Below are positions 15,859 through 24,191 of a DNA stretch of 29,133 nt, piece after piece (position 1 is the stretch's first letter; each line of letters starts with the position of its first letter). The stretch is taken from assembly GCA_024689285.1 (NCBI GenBank), contig JAILDR010000239.1, positions 1-29,133 on the forward strand, given 5' to 3'. A model generated the notes under the pieces. That model saw nothing but the letters and a program-made list of their open reading frames with translations, ran no database searches and had not been told where the DNA came from. Position numbers and translations under genes: made by a program. This DNA comes from Bacteroidales bacterium. GTDB lineage: Bacteria; Bacteroidota; Bacteroidia; Bacteroidales; F082.

Positions 15859-16380
15859 TTAATCCTCGGCAATACCCAAGATGATATTGCGTTGCCGGAT
15901 CTCTTCCTTGGCGTGTTCGGGCGAATTAAGTTTGCGGGCTTTGGTGAGAAGAAGTGTATCATAATCCTCCACATCATACAGAGCGGCACCAAGCCTGTCC
16001 ATGTATCCATCCATGAGAAAAGCATAGTTGATGCCTTTTATTTCCCTAATTTTCTCAAAGATACTTGTAACACGGTTGGGCAGACTCTCATTGCGAATGA
16101 TGAAAAGAAAGTCGAGACGTGGATTAAAATTGAGACTCGATTTCTTATTGTAAGATACAGCAAGCAGGCCATAAACGGGGCCGTTTTCTTCAGCGCGGTA
16201 ATGGTAATAAGGATAAATGGCGCCAGAATGGACAAAGTCGTCTTGCCTTGAGAATTTTATTGACAATTTCTCGTTGAGCGACCAAACTAATTTGTAGTCG
16301 GCTATGGCAGAGTTGATTCCGATGACCCGAGTGTCATCAAAAGCAGGAGGGGCTATAATGATTTTCTCTTTAATTGACAT
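15859..16380 (-). CDS. IPExxxVDY family protein
   Basis: This 173-residue protein matches the IPExxxVDY family in layout: a conserved start of the fold (DYKLVWSLNEKLSIKF), a beta-rich middle, and the naming region. The motif here has drifted to FNPRLDFLFIIRNE instead of IPExxxVDYFLxxRG. The C-terminal extension (AALYDVEDYDTLLLTKARKL) is longer than in the members I recall. Family members are cytoplasmic, of unknown function, and are typically encoded beside rnc, as here. A -7 box lies directly between the rnc stop and this ATG, so it can be transcribed on its own, again with a predicted leaderless mRNA. Confidence 0.75.
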   Translation of the reverse strand: MSIKEKIIIAPPAFDDTRVIGINSAIADYKLVWSLNEKLSIKFSRQDDFVHSGAIYPYYHYRAEENGPVYGLLAVSYNKKSSLNFNPRLDFLFIIRNESLPNRVTSIFEKIREIKGINYAFLMDGYMDRLGAALYDVEDYDTLLLTKARKLNSPEHAKEEIRQRNIILGIAED

Positions 16381-16384
16381 GCGG

Positions 16385-16392
16385 CAAAGATA
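16385..16392 (-). promoter_or_regulatory. -7 promoter box of the IPExxxVDY gene, predicted leaderless
   Basis: On the minus strand the sequence reads TATCTTTGCCGCATG, identical to the arrangement at 2177-2189. The box starts just after the rnc stop codon and ends four bases before the ATG. Confidence 0.6.
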
Positions 16393-16393
16393 C

Positions 16394-17113
16394 TTATTTT
16401 GTCAGCATGTTGTATGTTTTTTCGGCTGCAATTTGTTCCGCACGTTTCAGGGAGAAATCGCTGCACTCGGCGTAACCTTGGTTGTCGATGAAAATCTGGA
16501 CGTGGAAAATCTTGCGATGATTCTCCATGGTTTCATCCAAAAGCCTAAATTCTAAATGTTTACGTCGTTTCTGAGTCCATTCAAGAAGTTTGCTCTTAAA
16601 ATTGATATCCGTGTTTTGCAACTCATCAAGGTCAATATGGACACGGATGATGTGGTCAACGATGACACGTTGAGAGAAAAGGAAACCACGATCGAGATAG
16701 ATGGCACCCATCAGAGCCTCAAAGACATTGCCACCGAGCGAGAGAAAACTGGCACCGGATGAGGAATTCTCATGTTTGTATTTAATGTAGTCGTCAAAAC
16801 CGAGTTTCTGGGCCAGTTTATTGAGTGAAGCCCGGCTAACAATACGCGAGCGCATTTCGGTAAGGAAACCTTCGGCTTGGGTGGGAAAGGTGCGGAAAAG
16901 ATAATCGCCAACAACAAGTTCCAGTACGGCGTCGCCAAGATATTCCAGCCGTTCGTTGCTGAGATGATAGTCGCCTACGGTTTCCTCAGATTTCGACTTA
17001 TGGGTAAACGCCAACTGATATAAGGCGATATTCTTCGGGCGAAAGCCGAGGATATTATAGATGTAGTCTGAAAGTGCCTTGTCGTCGGGAGAAAGGTGAG
17101 AGAAAAGAGCCAT
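16394..17113 (-). CDS. rnc: Ribonuclease III
   Basis: This 239-residue protein has an N-terminal RNase III domain (about residues 1-150) with the signature NERLEYLGDAVLE (53-65), which carries the metal-binding Glu57 and Asp61. The second acidic cluster is in GNVFEALMGAIYLD. A C-terminal double-stranded RNA-binding domain (about 165-238) ends with the typical RAEQIAAEKTYNML. The enzyme cleaves double-stranded RNA in rRNA processing and mRNA turnover. Its ATG follows the fabF stop codon with no gap (TAA then ATG), so acpP-fabF-rnc form one operon. Confidence 0.97.
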   Translation of the reverse strand: MALFSHLSPDDKALSDYIYNILGFRPKNIALYQLAFTHKSKSEETVGDYHLSNERLEYLGDAVLELVVGDYLFRTFPTQAEGFLTEMRSRIVSRASLNKLAQKLGFDDYIKYKHENSSSGASFLSLGGNVFEALMGAIYLDRGFLFSQRVIVDHIIRVHIDLDELQNTDINFKSKLLEWTQKRRKHLEFRLLDETMENHRKIFHVQIFIDNQGYAECSDFSLKRAEQIAAEKTYNMLTK

Positions 17114-18364
17114 TTATTCTTCGAACTTTTTGAAAATCAAAGTAGCGTTTTGTCCGCCGAAACCGAAAGAATTGGAGAGGGCGTAATGGATGTCGCGCTT
17201 GCGGGCTTTGTGGAAGGTGAAATCAAGGCGCGAATCGATATTCGGGTCATCGTCAAAATGGTTGATGGTAGGCGGGACGATGCCTTCCTTGAGTGCCAGC
17301 ACGCAAGCGATAGCCTCAATGGCGCCAGCGCCGCCGAGGAGATGACCTGTCATCGACTTGGTAGAATTGATGCTGATGGAATAGGCATGTTCGCCAAACA
17401 CTTCTTTGATGGCGATAGGTTCGGCCACATCGCCTGCCGGTGTCGAAGTGCCATGTGTGTTGATATGGTCGATTACTTCAGGTACAACACCAGCGTCTTT
17501 CAAGGCACGGCGCATACTCAAGACACCGCCTTTACCTTCGGGATGCGGGGCAGTGATATGATAAGCATCGGCAGAAGCACCGCCTCCTAAAAGCTCAGCA
17601 TATATCTTTGCACCGCGGGCTTTGGCATGTTCGTATTCTTCAATGACGAGACAGCCAGCGCCTTCACCCATGACGAAACCGTCGCGATTGAGGTCGAAAG
17701 GACGCGAGGCCGTCAACGGGTCATCGTTACGCGTAGAAAGGGCGCGCATGGCATTGAAGCCACCGATGCCGCTCTCGCCTATGGCAGCTCCTGCTCCTCC
17801 CACTATGATGACTTGACTCTTACCGAGACGAATATGGTCCAAAGCTTCGATGACGGCGTGCGCCGAAGAAGCACAGGCCGAAACCGTGGCAAAATTAGGC
17901 CCTTGGAAGCCATATTTGATGGAAACGAGACCCGACAATATATTGACAATCATCTTAGGAATCAAGAAGGGGCTAAAACGCGGCACGCCGCCTTTCTCAA
18001 ATTCAACCATTTCTTCATAAAAATGGTTGATGCCACCAATACCCGAGGTCATGAAAACACCTACGTCTTCAAAATCGGTGTTTTCGGGATTAATGCCTGA
18101 GTCAGCAATGGCTTCGTCAGCGGCAATCATACCAAACTGGGCAAATAATCCATATTTGCGCGCAGTCTTCTTGTCGAAATAATCGTCGGGGTTATACCCT
18201 TTCACCTCACAGGCGAAACGGGTCTTATATAAAGAAGAATCGAAACGGGTGATGTCGCCAGCTCCGTTTTTGCCTTTCACCAAACCTTCCCAGAAATCCT
18301 TGACAGTGTTTCCGATAGGGGTGATAGCACCGAGACCTGTGACAACGACTCGTTTCGATTCCAT
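17114..18364 (-). CDS. fabF: Beta-ketoacyl-ACP synthase II
   Basis: This 416-residue protein has the thiolase fold and catalytic triad of a KAS II enzyme: the nucleophile Cys164 in ATVSACASSAH, a histidine in NTHGTSTPAGD, and another in KSMTGHLLGGAGAIEA. The glycine-rich C-terminal block SNSFGFGGQNATLIF is complete. It elongates acyl-ACP with malonyl-ACP in fatty acid synthesis. It lies 28 bases downstream of acpP, whose product carries its substrates, and directly upstream of rnc. The order acpP-fabF-rnc is widely conserved. Confidence 0.97.
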   Translation of the reverse strand: MESKRVVVTGLGAITPIGNTVKDFWEGLVKGKNGAGDITRFDSSLYKTRFACEVKGYNPDDYFDKKTARKYGLFAQFGMIAADEAIADSGINPENTDFEDVGVFMTSGIGGINHFYEEMVEFEKGGVPRFSPFLIPKMIVNILSGLVSIKYGFQGPNFATVSACASSAHAVIEALDHIRLGKSQVIIVGGAGAAIGESGIGGFNAMRALSTRNDDPLTASRPFDLNRDGFVMGEGAGCLVIEEYEHAKARGAKIYAELLGGGASADAYHITAPHPEGKGGVLSMRRALKDAGVVPEVIDHINTHGTSTPAGDVAEPIAIKEVFGEHAYSISINSTKSMTGHLLGGAGAIEAIACVLALKEGIVPPTINHFDDDPNIDSRLDFTFHKARKRDIHYALSNSFGFGGQNATLIFKKFEE

Positions 18365-18392
18365 TGAGTTTTTGATGATTTTCTAATTGAGA

Positions 18393-18635
18393 TTAGTTAG
18401 CTTCACGCATTTTTTCGATGAGGCGGACAACATCACCCACGGTTTGGATGCTTTCTTGTTGATCGTCCGGAATGGAAAGGTTGAAATTCTTTTCAAATTC
18501 CATCATCAGCTCGACAGTATCCAAAGAATCGGCGCCGAGGTCGTTGGTGAAACTGGCTTCCATAGTGACTTCTGAAGGATCAACACCGAGTTTTTCGGCA
18601 ATGATCGGAACAATTTCATTCAAGATTTCTTGCAT
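18393..18635 (-). CDS. acpP: Acyl carrier protein
   Basis: This 80-residue acidic four-helix protein carries the phosphopantetheine attachment motif [10 protein letters not shown] with Ser37. It shuttles acyl intermediates in fatty acid synthesis. It is the first gene of the acpP-fabF-rnc operon and has its own -7 box upstream. The length is normal for the family. Confidence 0.98.
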   Translation of the reverse strand: MQEILNEIVPIIAEKLGVDPSEVTMEASFTNDLGADSLDTVELMMEFEKNFNLSIPDDQQESIQTVGDVVRLIEKMREAN

Positions 18636-18686
18636 AGTTCTCTAAATTTTAATAAATTAAATAAATGCTCGTTTTCGTTTTCGCGG

Positions 18687-18694
18687 CAAAAATA
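18687..18694 (-). promoter_or_regulatory. -7 promoter box of acpP-fabF-rnc
   Basis: On the minus strand this is TATTTTTG, matching TAnnTTTG, 51 bases before the acpP ATG. Confidence 0.55.
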
Positions 18695-18735
18695 CGACTT
18701 TTTTGAATAGGTTGTACTTTTTTGCTATTTTTCAG

Positions 18736-20781
18736 CTATTGTTTTACCACTTTTCTTAAAGCCATCCGTCCATCAGCAAACTGCACTTTCACCAAATACA
18801 TTCCCATAGGCAATCTGCTCAAATCAACCTCAAAACCAGAACCTGATGGCGAAAATTCTTGCAAAACATTACCCGGCAAAGCAATGATTTGACAACGACT
18901 GGCAGTTCCCGATACAACAACATGTATCTTGCCTAAAGTGGGATTAGGGTGAACGGCAATATTTCTATCCTCAACAAGCTCATTGATTTTCATCAAATCA
19001 TCGCCAAAGGTCCAGTTTTCGGCGAGACTATTGTCAGAATCGAGGTTTTTCAGTTCAAGGTATGGGCCGTTGCCGTCAGGCTCTGTAGGCCACGGCTCGC
19101 AATCATAGTAACGCACCTCGTCAATGACATTGCCCCAGGCATCAGCCAAAACCAAATTCTCTGATTTGTTGGAGAGCTTGCGCGTAAATTGACCGAAGGG
19201 AACTGCCTGATAACGATTAATGAAGGATGACGAGTCAGAGCATAGCCATAGTGCCTCGCGGGCGGGCAAGTGCGAACCGTTCGGGAAACGGTAGGTAATG
19301 CCCAATTCACGAAAATAGACCCCCGTCAAGTCAACATCGGTATCTCCATTGTTGGTGATTTCGATAAACTCGAACAAATCGCCATCATAACCCCACCAGT
19401 CCATGGGATGGTAGTGTATTTTAGAGATAACGAGAGGAGGCACGTCGACATCGTCACAACCCTGTTCCGAACCAATATTGCTATTCAGCCAATTGATGCG
19501 CTGCTGGATCCAGTTTTTCATATTGTTGACATACTGGCTGTGTTGCGACATCTGATTCCAGCGTTGGTTGTCGCGCACGATGGCCTCGGCTATCAGCAAA
19601 TCAATTTCGTCAATGCGTGAGCACACCCGTTCATAATTCAAAGGCTGGCCTGGTTCGGTCAACTCAAACCAGCGTTTGGCCATGTAGCAGCGAAACAAAT
19701 CCGTGTCGAACAAGTCTTTCCAAAACTTAGGGCCGTTGTTGTCGGAGTTGTTGAATTGCCACACATTGTATTTGCTGCGGTCACCAAAAGCATCGTAGCC
19801 AAAGGCGAGATTATAGTCCCACACCGGACCAGCCCTCAGTTTGCCATAGCGGTCCTTATGGAAGAAGGTGCTTAATGAATACACATCGACATTGGAACTG
19901 AACTCCGCAATCATCATGAAATCAACAAAAGAGGGGATATCGATAACAGAAGGAATGCCCGATGAGATGGAAATGTTGTTTTGGTTGGCAACAAAAGCGA
20001 GGTCATCGAACACGTTGTGAATATAGTTCTTTTGGGTATTGGTTACATCAGCAGGCTTGGGGTAATGGAGAATGAAGTCTGTGCTGACACCCCAGCCACC
20101 CCACCAGCCGCCTCCGTAGCCTTCCATGGTCCAAGCCACAGGGTCGCCGCCAGTGGTCTTATCAGCTTTGACAATGTACCCTCCTGTCACCTCAGGATAG
20201 CTGTTGCAGGTTGGATCCATCTTCTCGATGTTGACGCGACCTTTGTCGGGCTTGATTTTTTCCATGAAAACATAAAGGCCTTTGTAATCGCCATTAATCA
20301 CTACTTCGCAATACTGGCGGCGCGAGGCATACTGTCCGATGGCTTCTGAGAGTTCGTATGCCAGAAAATCGCGCATCCCCGTCTGGTCGAATGCTAATGA
20401 GTTAAGAATCCAGTCGTTTTCGTCAGGCATATTGAAAATGCTGACGTTGTTGTTGGTGACGTTGTCATCCTGCAAGGTTTCTATGGCGTAAGGCTTCTTG
20501 TTGACATAAGTCTGCGAACTGCTGCCTCGCCTTTCAATGCCAATGCGACCATTATAATTAAGGTATTCTGGATTGTCGATGTCAGTCATATAGTTGCGCG
20601 AGCCGTCCTGATGCCAAATGATTTTCATCGTACCCAAAACCTTGGGCTCATCGGGTATATTGACGCCACCGTCAGTCTCAATGACCACAATGGGCAGGTT
20701 GCTGTCGGTTAAAGTCTGGGCCTTTACCATCAACGCAAAAGCAAACAAGAAAAACGATACTATGATTCTGCCGGTTCCCAT
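18736..20781 (-). CDS. CotH-like protein with lamin-tail domain and T9SS sorting tail
   Basis: The protein (681 residues from the chosen start) has a signal peptide (MGTGRIIVSFFLFAFALMVKAQ) and a CotH kinase-like domain (about residues 80-430, with GMRDFLAYELSEAIGQYASR, GDYKGLYVFMEKIK and AGPVWDYNLAFGY). A lamin-tail beta-sandwich domain follows (about 460-590, with FEFIEITNNGDTDVDLTG). The last 75 residues form a type IX secretion sorting domain (HPNPTLGKIHV to YLVKVQFADGRMALRKVVK). CotH proteins are atypical kinases known from spore coats; in Bacteroidota they are surface or secreted proteins of unknown substrate. I chose ATG 20781 because it gives a clean signal peptide and follows AGGAG. 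The frame could start at 20823, overlapping the upstream gene. Confidence 0.9.
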   Translation of the reverse strand: MGTGRIIVSFFLFAFALMVKAQTLTDSNLPIVVIETDGGVNIPDEPKVLGTMKIIWHQDGSRNYMTDIDNPEYLNYNGRIGIERRGSSSQTYVNKKPYAIETLQDDNVTNNNVSIFNMPDENDWILNSLAFDQTGMRDFLAYELSEAIGQYASRRQYCEVVINGDYKGLYVFMEKIKPDKGRVNIEKMDPTCNSYPEVTGGYIVKADKTTGGDPVAWTMEGYGGGWWGGWGVSTDFILHYPKPADVTNTQKNYIHNVFDDLAFVANQNNISISSGIPSVIDIPSFVDFMMIAEFSSNVDVYSLSTFFHKDRYGKLRAGPVWDYNLAFGYDAFGDRSKYNVWQFNNSDNNGPKFWKDLFDTDLFRCYMAKRWFELTEPGQPLNYERVCSRIDEIDLLIAEAIVRDNQRWNQMSQHSQYVNNMKNWIQQRINWLNSNIGSEQGCDDVDVPPLVISKIHYHPMDWWGYDGDLFEFIEITNNGDTDVDLTGVYFRELGITYRFPNGSHLPAREALWLCSDSSSFINRYQAVPFGQFTRKLSNKSENLVLADAWGNVIDEVRYYDCEPWPTEPDGNGPYLELKNLDSDNSLAENWTFGDDLMKINELVEDRNIAVHPNPTLGKIHVVVSGTASRCQIIALPGNVLQEFSPSGSGFEVDLSRLPMGMYLVKVQFADGRMALRKVVKQ

Positions 20782-20785
20782 ACAA

Positions 20786-21508
20786 CTATCTCCTTCTATT
20801 TCTCCTTCCATTACGTCCTTCAACGATCTTGGAAAACTTGTTCTTCGACTTTCTCATCGTTGAGAATCGAGTCACCGTGCCGGCTTTAGGTCCCTTGAGA
20901 TTCATGACGTGCGACCTTGCCGCTACGAAACCGTTCTCGTCGCTGTCGTCAATTTTGCCGTATTTGTTTTTCTTTGAAGCAAAAACGATGACATTGTCAA
21001 TATACCAACTATTGACGTAGGCGCCATCCCCAGTGAAGTAGAGACAAAACTGAGGGGCTTTACTCGACCATTCCGCCATATCAAAAGTAAGCATGTATTG
21101 GCTCTGCGCGATGCTGCCCGTCACAGTGTCTTCCCAGATGCTCTCCCAATCCTCGCCGTTTTGCGATATACCGATGCCGATTTGCACATTCAGGTCGCCC
21201 TGCGTGGCTTCAAGGGCATGGTTGAACTGAAAATTGATGAAGTCATATTTCCCCAACTCCACGATAGGCGTAATCAGGCGTGTTGTACCATGGAAATTGA
21301 TATCAGGATACATCTGCATCTCACGAGCCTTGCCGCCGGCAAAGGAAGTGTTGGAAATGTACCACACCACCCAGTCGTCGCCCGTAGCATCCCAACCTTC
21401 CTCAAGCCAAGAGTTGTAGAAGCCCTCACACAACACCACATCGCCCTGCTGTGCAAACAGAGGCATGGTGAATAGTACAACAAGCAGTGTGAGTAAACAA
21501 CTTTTCAT
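20786..21508 (-). CDS. Secreted beta-sandwich (MAM/choice-of-anchor-J-like) protein with basic tail
   Basis: This 240-residue protein has a signal peptide (MKSCLLTLLVVLFTMPLFAQ). A jelly-roll domain follows that resembles MAM or 'choice-of-anchor J' modules: an opening CEGFYNSWLEEGW, a middle INFQFNHALE strand, and a closing SWYIDNVIV strand. The last 50 residues are unusual: strongly basic, ending in GRNGRRNRRR, with no T9SS tail. The family is not certain. Its stop lies four bases before the CotH start, and the Shine-Dalgarno-like AGGAG of CotH overlaps its final codons. The two are therefore probably made from one mRNA and may act together outside the cell. Confidence 0.75.
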   Translation of the reverse strand: MKSCLLTLLVVLFTMPLFAQQGDVVLCEGFYNSWLEEGWDATGDDWVVWYISNTSFAGGKAREMQMYPDINFHGTTRLITPIVELGKYDFINFQFNHALEATQGDLNVQIGIGISQNGEDWESIWEDTVTGSIAQSQYMLTFDMAEWSSKAPQFCLYFTGDGAYVNSWYIDNVIVFASKKNKYGKIDDSDENGFVAARSHVMNLKGPKAGTVTRFSTMRKSKNKFSKIVEGRNGRRNRRR

Positions 21509-21551
21509 GCAATGCCTTGATTTAACTTTGTTGATTCTTCAGAATCGGCGA

Positions 21552-21559
21552 CAAAATTA
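21552..21559 (-). promoter_or_regulatory. -7 promoter box of the jelly-roll/CotH operon
   Basis: On the minus strand this is TAATTTTG, matching TAnnTTTG, 43 bases before the ATG at 21508 and divergent from radA. Confidence 0.55.
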
Positions 21560-21600
21560 TTAAAAATATCGGACTTTACCTCCATACTGGGCTATTTTCT

Positions 21601-21608
21601 TATTTTTG
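21601..21608 (+). promoter_or_regulatory. -7 promoter box of radA
   Basis: TATTTTTG matches TAnnTTTG and lies 19 bases before the ATG at 21628. Confidence 0.6.
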
Positions 21609-21627
21609 CAGTCAGAAACACTTGATT

Positions 21628-23004
21628 ATGCCAACAAAAGAAAAAACCATCTTCTTCTGCAAGGAATGCGGAAACGAGTCACCCAAATGGTTTGGAAAAT
21701 GCCCTGCCTGCGGTGCGTGGAATACCTGCGAAGAGTCAACTGTTGTCACGGGAAAGGATACCAAGTCGGTGAAAAAAAACATCGGCATGGAGATGAACCA
21801 AAGCCTCCCTGTGCCCATCAAGGAAATCACCAACGCCAAGGAACAGCGTATTATTTTGCCTTACGAGGAATTGAACAGGGTTTTGGGCGGCGGTTTGGTA
21901 CTTGGCTCGCTTACCCTCGTTGGGGGCGAACCTGGTATCGGCAAATCCACCTTGCTCTTGCAGACAGCCTTGCAACTGGCGGGCAGAAAAGTGCTGTATA
22001 TCTCCGGCGAGGAGAGCCAGATCCAAATCAAGATGCGGGCCGAGCGCATCGGCATCCATAACATCGACTGCCTCATCCTCACCGAGACCAACACACAGGA
22101 AATCCTGAAGCATATCAAAAACGTCCAACCTGACATTGTGGTGGTGGATTCCATCCAAACACTTGAATCGCCATACGTGGATGCTGCAGCAGGCAGCATC
22201 TCTCAAATCCGTGAGACGGCTGCCGAGATGAACAAAATCGCCAAAGCTTATCAGGTGCCCGTGTTCCTCATCGGACATATCACCAAAGACGGCAGCATTG
22301 CCGGACCGAAGATTTTGGAGCACATCGTTGACACCGTCTTGCAGTTTGAAGGCGACCGTCACTATGGTTTCCGCATCCTGCGTACCATCAAGAACCGCTT
22401 TGGTTCAGCATCCGAATTGGGTATCTTCGAGATGAACGCCTCAGGCCTTCGCGAGGTGACCAACCCCAGCGAAATCCTGCTCTCCCAACGCGACGAGGAA
22501 GTGAGTGGCATCGCCATCGCTGCCACCATGGAAGGACAACGGCCCATGCTCATCGAGACACAGGCCTTGGTGAGCAGTGCAGCCTACGGTACACCACAAC
22601 GCTCCGCCACGGGGTTCGACCTCCGCAGAATGAATATGCTCTTGGCCGTGTTGGAAAAACGTGCCGGTTTTCGGCTCTCCATAAAAGATGTGTTCCTGAA
22701 CATCGCAGGCGGTCTCCACGTTGACGACCCTGCCATTGATATGGCTGTTATCGCCGCGGTGCTTTCGTCGAATGCAGACATTCCCATCTCTTCACGTTAT
22801 GCCTTTGCAGCCGAGGTAGGTCTCTCAGGCGAAATCCGTGCCGTGACCCGCATCGAGGCCCGCATCGCAGAAGCCGATAAGTTAGGCTTCGAGAAGGTTT
22901 TCATCTCAAAATACAACGCCAAGGGTTTGGACACCAAACGATTTAAGATTGAGATTGTGCCTGTGAGTTCAGTTTACGAATTAGGAGCTGAACTGTTTGG
23001 ATAA
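21628..23004 (+). CDS. radA: DNA repair protein RadA
   Basis: This 458-residue protein has the RadA order of domains. An N-terminal zinc finger (Cys11, Cys14, Cys25, Cys28 in FFCKECG and KCPACGAWN) precedes a RecA-like ATPase with Walker A GGEPGIGKST. The RadA-specific KNRFG motif is in TIKNRFGSASELG. A C-terminal Lon-protease-like domain follows (about residues 290-450, with GGLHVDDPAIDMAV). RadA is a DnaB-like helicase that drives branch migration at recombination D-loops. ATG 21628 is preferred over an in-frame TTG two codons upstream. The gene downstream may be co-transcribed (40-base gap). Confidence 0.97.
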   Translation: MPTKEKTIFFCKECGNESPKWFGKCPACGAWNTCEESTVVTGKDTKSVKKNIGMEMNQSLPVPIKEITNAKEQRIILPYEELNRVLGGGLVLGSLTLVGGEPGIGKSTLLLQTALQLAGRKVLYISGEESQIQIKMRAERIGIHNIDCLILTETNTQEILKHIKNVQPDIVVVDSIQTLESPYVDAAAGSISQIRETAAEMNKIAKAYQVPVFLIGHITKDGSIAGPKILEHIVDTVLQFEGDRHYGFRILRTIKNRFGSASELGIFEMNASGLREVTNPSEILLSQRDEEVSGIAIAATMEGQRPMLIETQALVSSAAYGTPQRSATGFDLRRMNMLLAVLEKRAGFRLSIKDVFLNIAGGLHVDDPAIDMAVIAAVLSSNADIPISSRYAFAAEVGLSGEIRAVTRIEARIAEADKLGFEKVFISKYNAKGLDTKRFKIEIVPVSSVYELGAELFG

Positions 23005-23044
23005 AAAACAACATGATTGCACCAAAATAAAAAATCCACTGTCA

Positions 23045-23668
23045 ATGCTCTCTCCAAAATTCGATACCTGTTTCTTTGAACGTTATGCTATGGTCTCGTT
23101 GGCTACGCTACTGGGCGAACCTTATACGCATTTGGTCAACCGCGACAGGCCAGATTTGCAAGATGAGGAGAGTGGTCTCGGCATCGAGGTCACCCGTGCC
23201 ATTCGAGAGAACAAGAATGTGGCTAACGCCTTGGTGAACGAGATGGCGGGTGAAGATATCAAGGAGGTAAATGCTGACGATTTGCACCACATCAAGCAGA
23301 CGGGTTATGCTTACGGTTTGGGCGATGGTAGCATTGTTGGTCGCAATGAGTACGAATATTGGTCGCTGGCTTTGCCCCTAAAGCGCATCCTCGAAATCAA
23401 GATGGACAAGGTGAATAACGGTTTCTATGGCGATTTCCGCGAGTTCGACCTTTTTGTCTTCACCAAGGAAGACCTCGACATCGACCAAATCAAGCAAACC
23501 ATCGCCTTCATGCAGGAAAAACAAGCTTTCCAAAACCGCCTCTACTCACGCTTGTTTGTCTCGCAAATCCAAAGCCTTTTTGATTGCGACCTCTTTACGG
23601 GACATTACAAGAAATACAAGGTCAGCAAAACACAAAGGCGAAGCTTTTATGACGAAGCAATAAAATGA
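23045..23668 (+). CDS. Unknown protein with nuclease-like motif, downstream of radA
   Basis: This 207-residue soluble protein starts MLSPKFDTCFFERYAMVSLA. I do not recognise a named family. The segment RDRPDLQDEESGLGIEVTRAI has the spacing of a PD-(D/E)XK nuclease core: an Asp after a Pro, then a strand with GIEVT, and a Thr in place of the usual Lys. A Gln-rich helix (DIDQIKQTIAFMQEKQ) and a basic C-terminus follow. The position 40 bases after radA suggests co-transcription and perhaps a DNA-related role, but this is inference. I chose the ATG at 23045 because the frame upstream of it overlaps radA and shows no conserved-looking sequence. Confidence 0.6.
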   Translation: MLSPKFDTCFFERYAMVSLATLLGEPYTHLVNRDRPDLQDEESGLGIEVTRAIRENKNVANALVNEMAGEDIKEVNADDLHHIKQTGYAYGLGDGSIVGRNEYEYWSLALPLKRILEIKMDKVNNGFYGDFREFDLFVFTKEDLDIDQIKQTIAFMQEKQAFQNRLYSRLFVSQIQSLFDCDLFTGHYKKYKVSKTQRRSFYDEAIK

Positions 23669-23672
23669 TCAA

Positions 23673-24089
23673 TTAGTAAAACGGAAAGAAAAAGAAATAA
23701 GCAGCCACCCATTCCCGCTTGATGCCAGAGGCTTTGCCGATGCTCGAACCCGAGCTGTTGCGGACCGTGCCATCGCTTTCCACCTTGCCAATGCTGGAGC
23801 CAGAACTATTGCGAACCGTACCATCACTCTCAATCTTACCGATGCTGGAGCCAGAACTGTTGCGGATAGTACCGTCGCTGTCAATCTTGCCTATGCTGGA
23901 ACCCGAACTGTTGCGAATAGTACCGTTACTATCGAATTTGCCGACGCTGGAACCGCTGCTGTTGCGGATGGTACCATCACTTTCAATCTTTCCACAGCTC
24001 GAACCGCTGCTATTATAGACGGTTTGAGCCATCGCGCCTGAAGCCATCATGACGGCCAAGGCCAAAAACAAAACTCGTAATGCTTTCAT
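23673..24089 (-). CDS. Secreted 5-fold beta-flower repeat protein
   Basis: This 138-residue protein has a signal peptide (ending SGAMAQ) followed by about five and a half copies of a 17-residue repeat of the form IRNSSGSSIGKIDSDGT. It ends in a hydrophobic aromatic tail (AAYFFFFPFY). The repeat and the tail match the Bacteroidota '5-fold beta-flower' proteins, in which each repeat supplies one petal of a small toroidal beta fold. The function is unknown; it is exported, probably to the periplasm or the surface. Its stop lies four bases from the stop of the convergent gene downstream of radA. Confidence 0.85.
   Translation of the reverse strand: MKALRVLFLALAVMMASGAMAQTVYNSSGSSCGKIESDGTIRNSSGSSVGKFDSNGTIRNSSGSSIGKIDSDGTIRNSSGSSIGKIESDGTVRNSSGSSIGKVESDGTVRNSSGSSIGKASGIKREWVAAYFFFFPFY
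23740..24045 (-). repeat. 51-bp tandem repeats inside the beta-flower gene
   Basis: Units begin at 23740, 23791, 23842, 23893 and 23944 with exact 51-base spacing, and a sixth, more diverged unit begins at 23995. Each encodes 17 residues. Units differ mainly by synonymous changes and conservative Ile/Val/Phe or Asp/Glu swaps. Confidence 0.85.
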
Positions 24090-24122
24090 TTTCCTTTTTG
24101 TTTAATGGTTATACAATCGATG

Positions 24123-24130
24123 CAAAAGTA
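24123..24130 (-). promoter_or_regulatory. -7 promoter box of the beta-flower gene
   Basis: On the minus strand this is TACTTTTG, 33 bases before the ATG at 24089. Confidence 0.6.
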
Positions 24131-24170
24131 GTAAAAAAGAGAACAACAATCATTCCAAAGGAAAAATGTT

Positions 24171-24178
24171 TACCTTTG
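24171..24178 (+). promoter_or_regulatory. -7 promoter box of ruvC
   Basis: TACCTTTG matches TAnnTTTG, only 13 bases before the ATG at 24192, giving a very short leader. Confidence 0.6.
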
Positions 24179-24191
24179 CAAAAAATCCAGA

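Noticed and set aside
23740..24045. CRISPR or non-coding satellite
   Set aside because: The 51-base units keep one reading frame with a signal peptide in front, so they are coding repeats.
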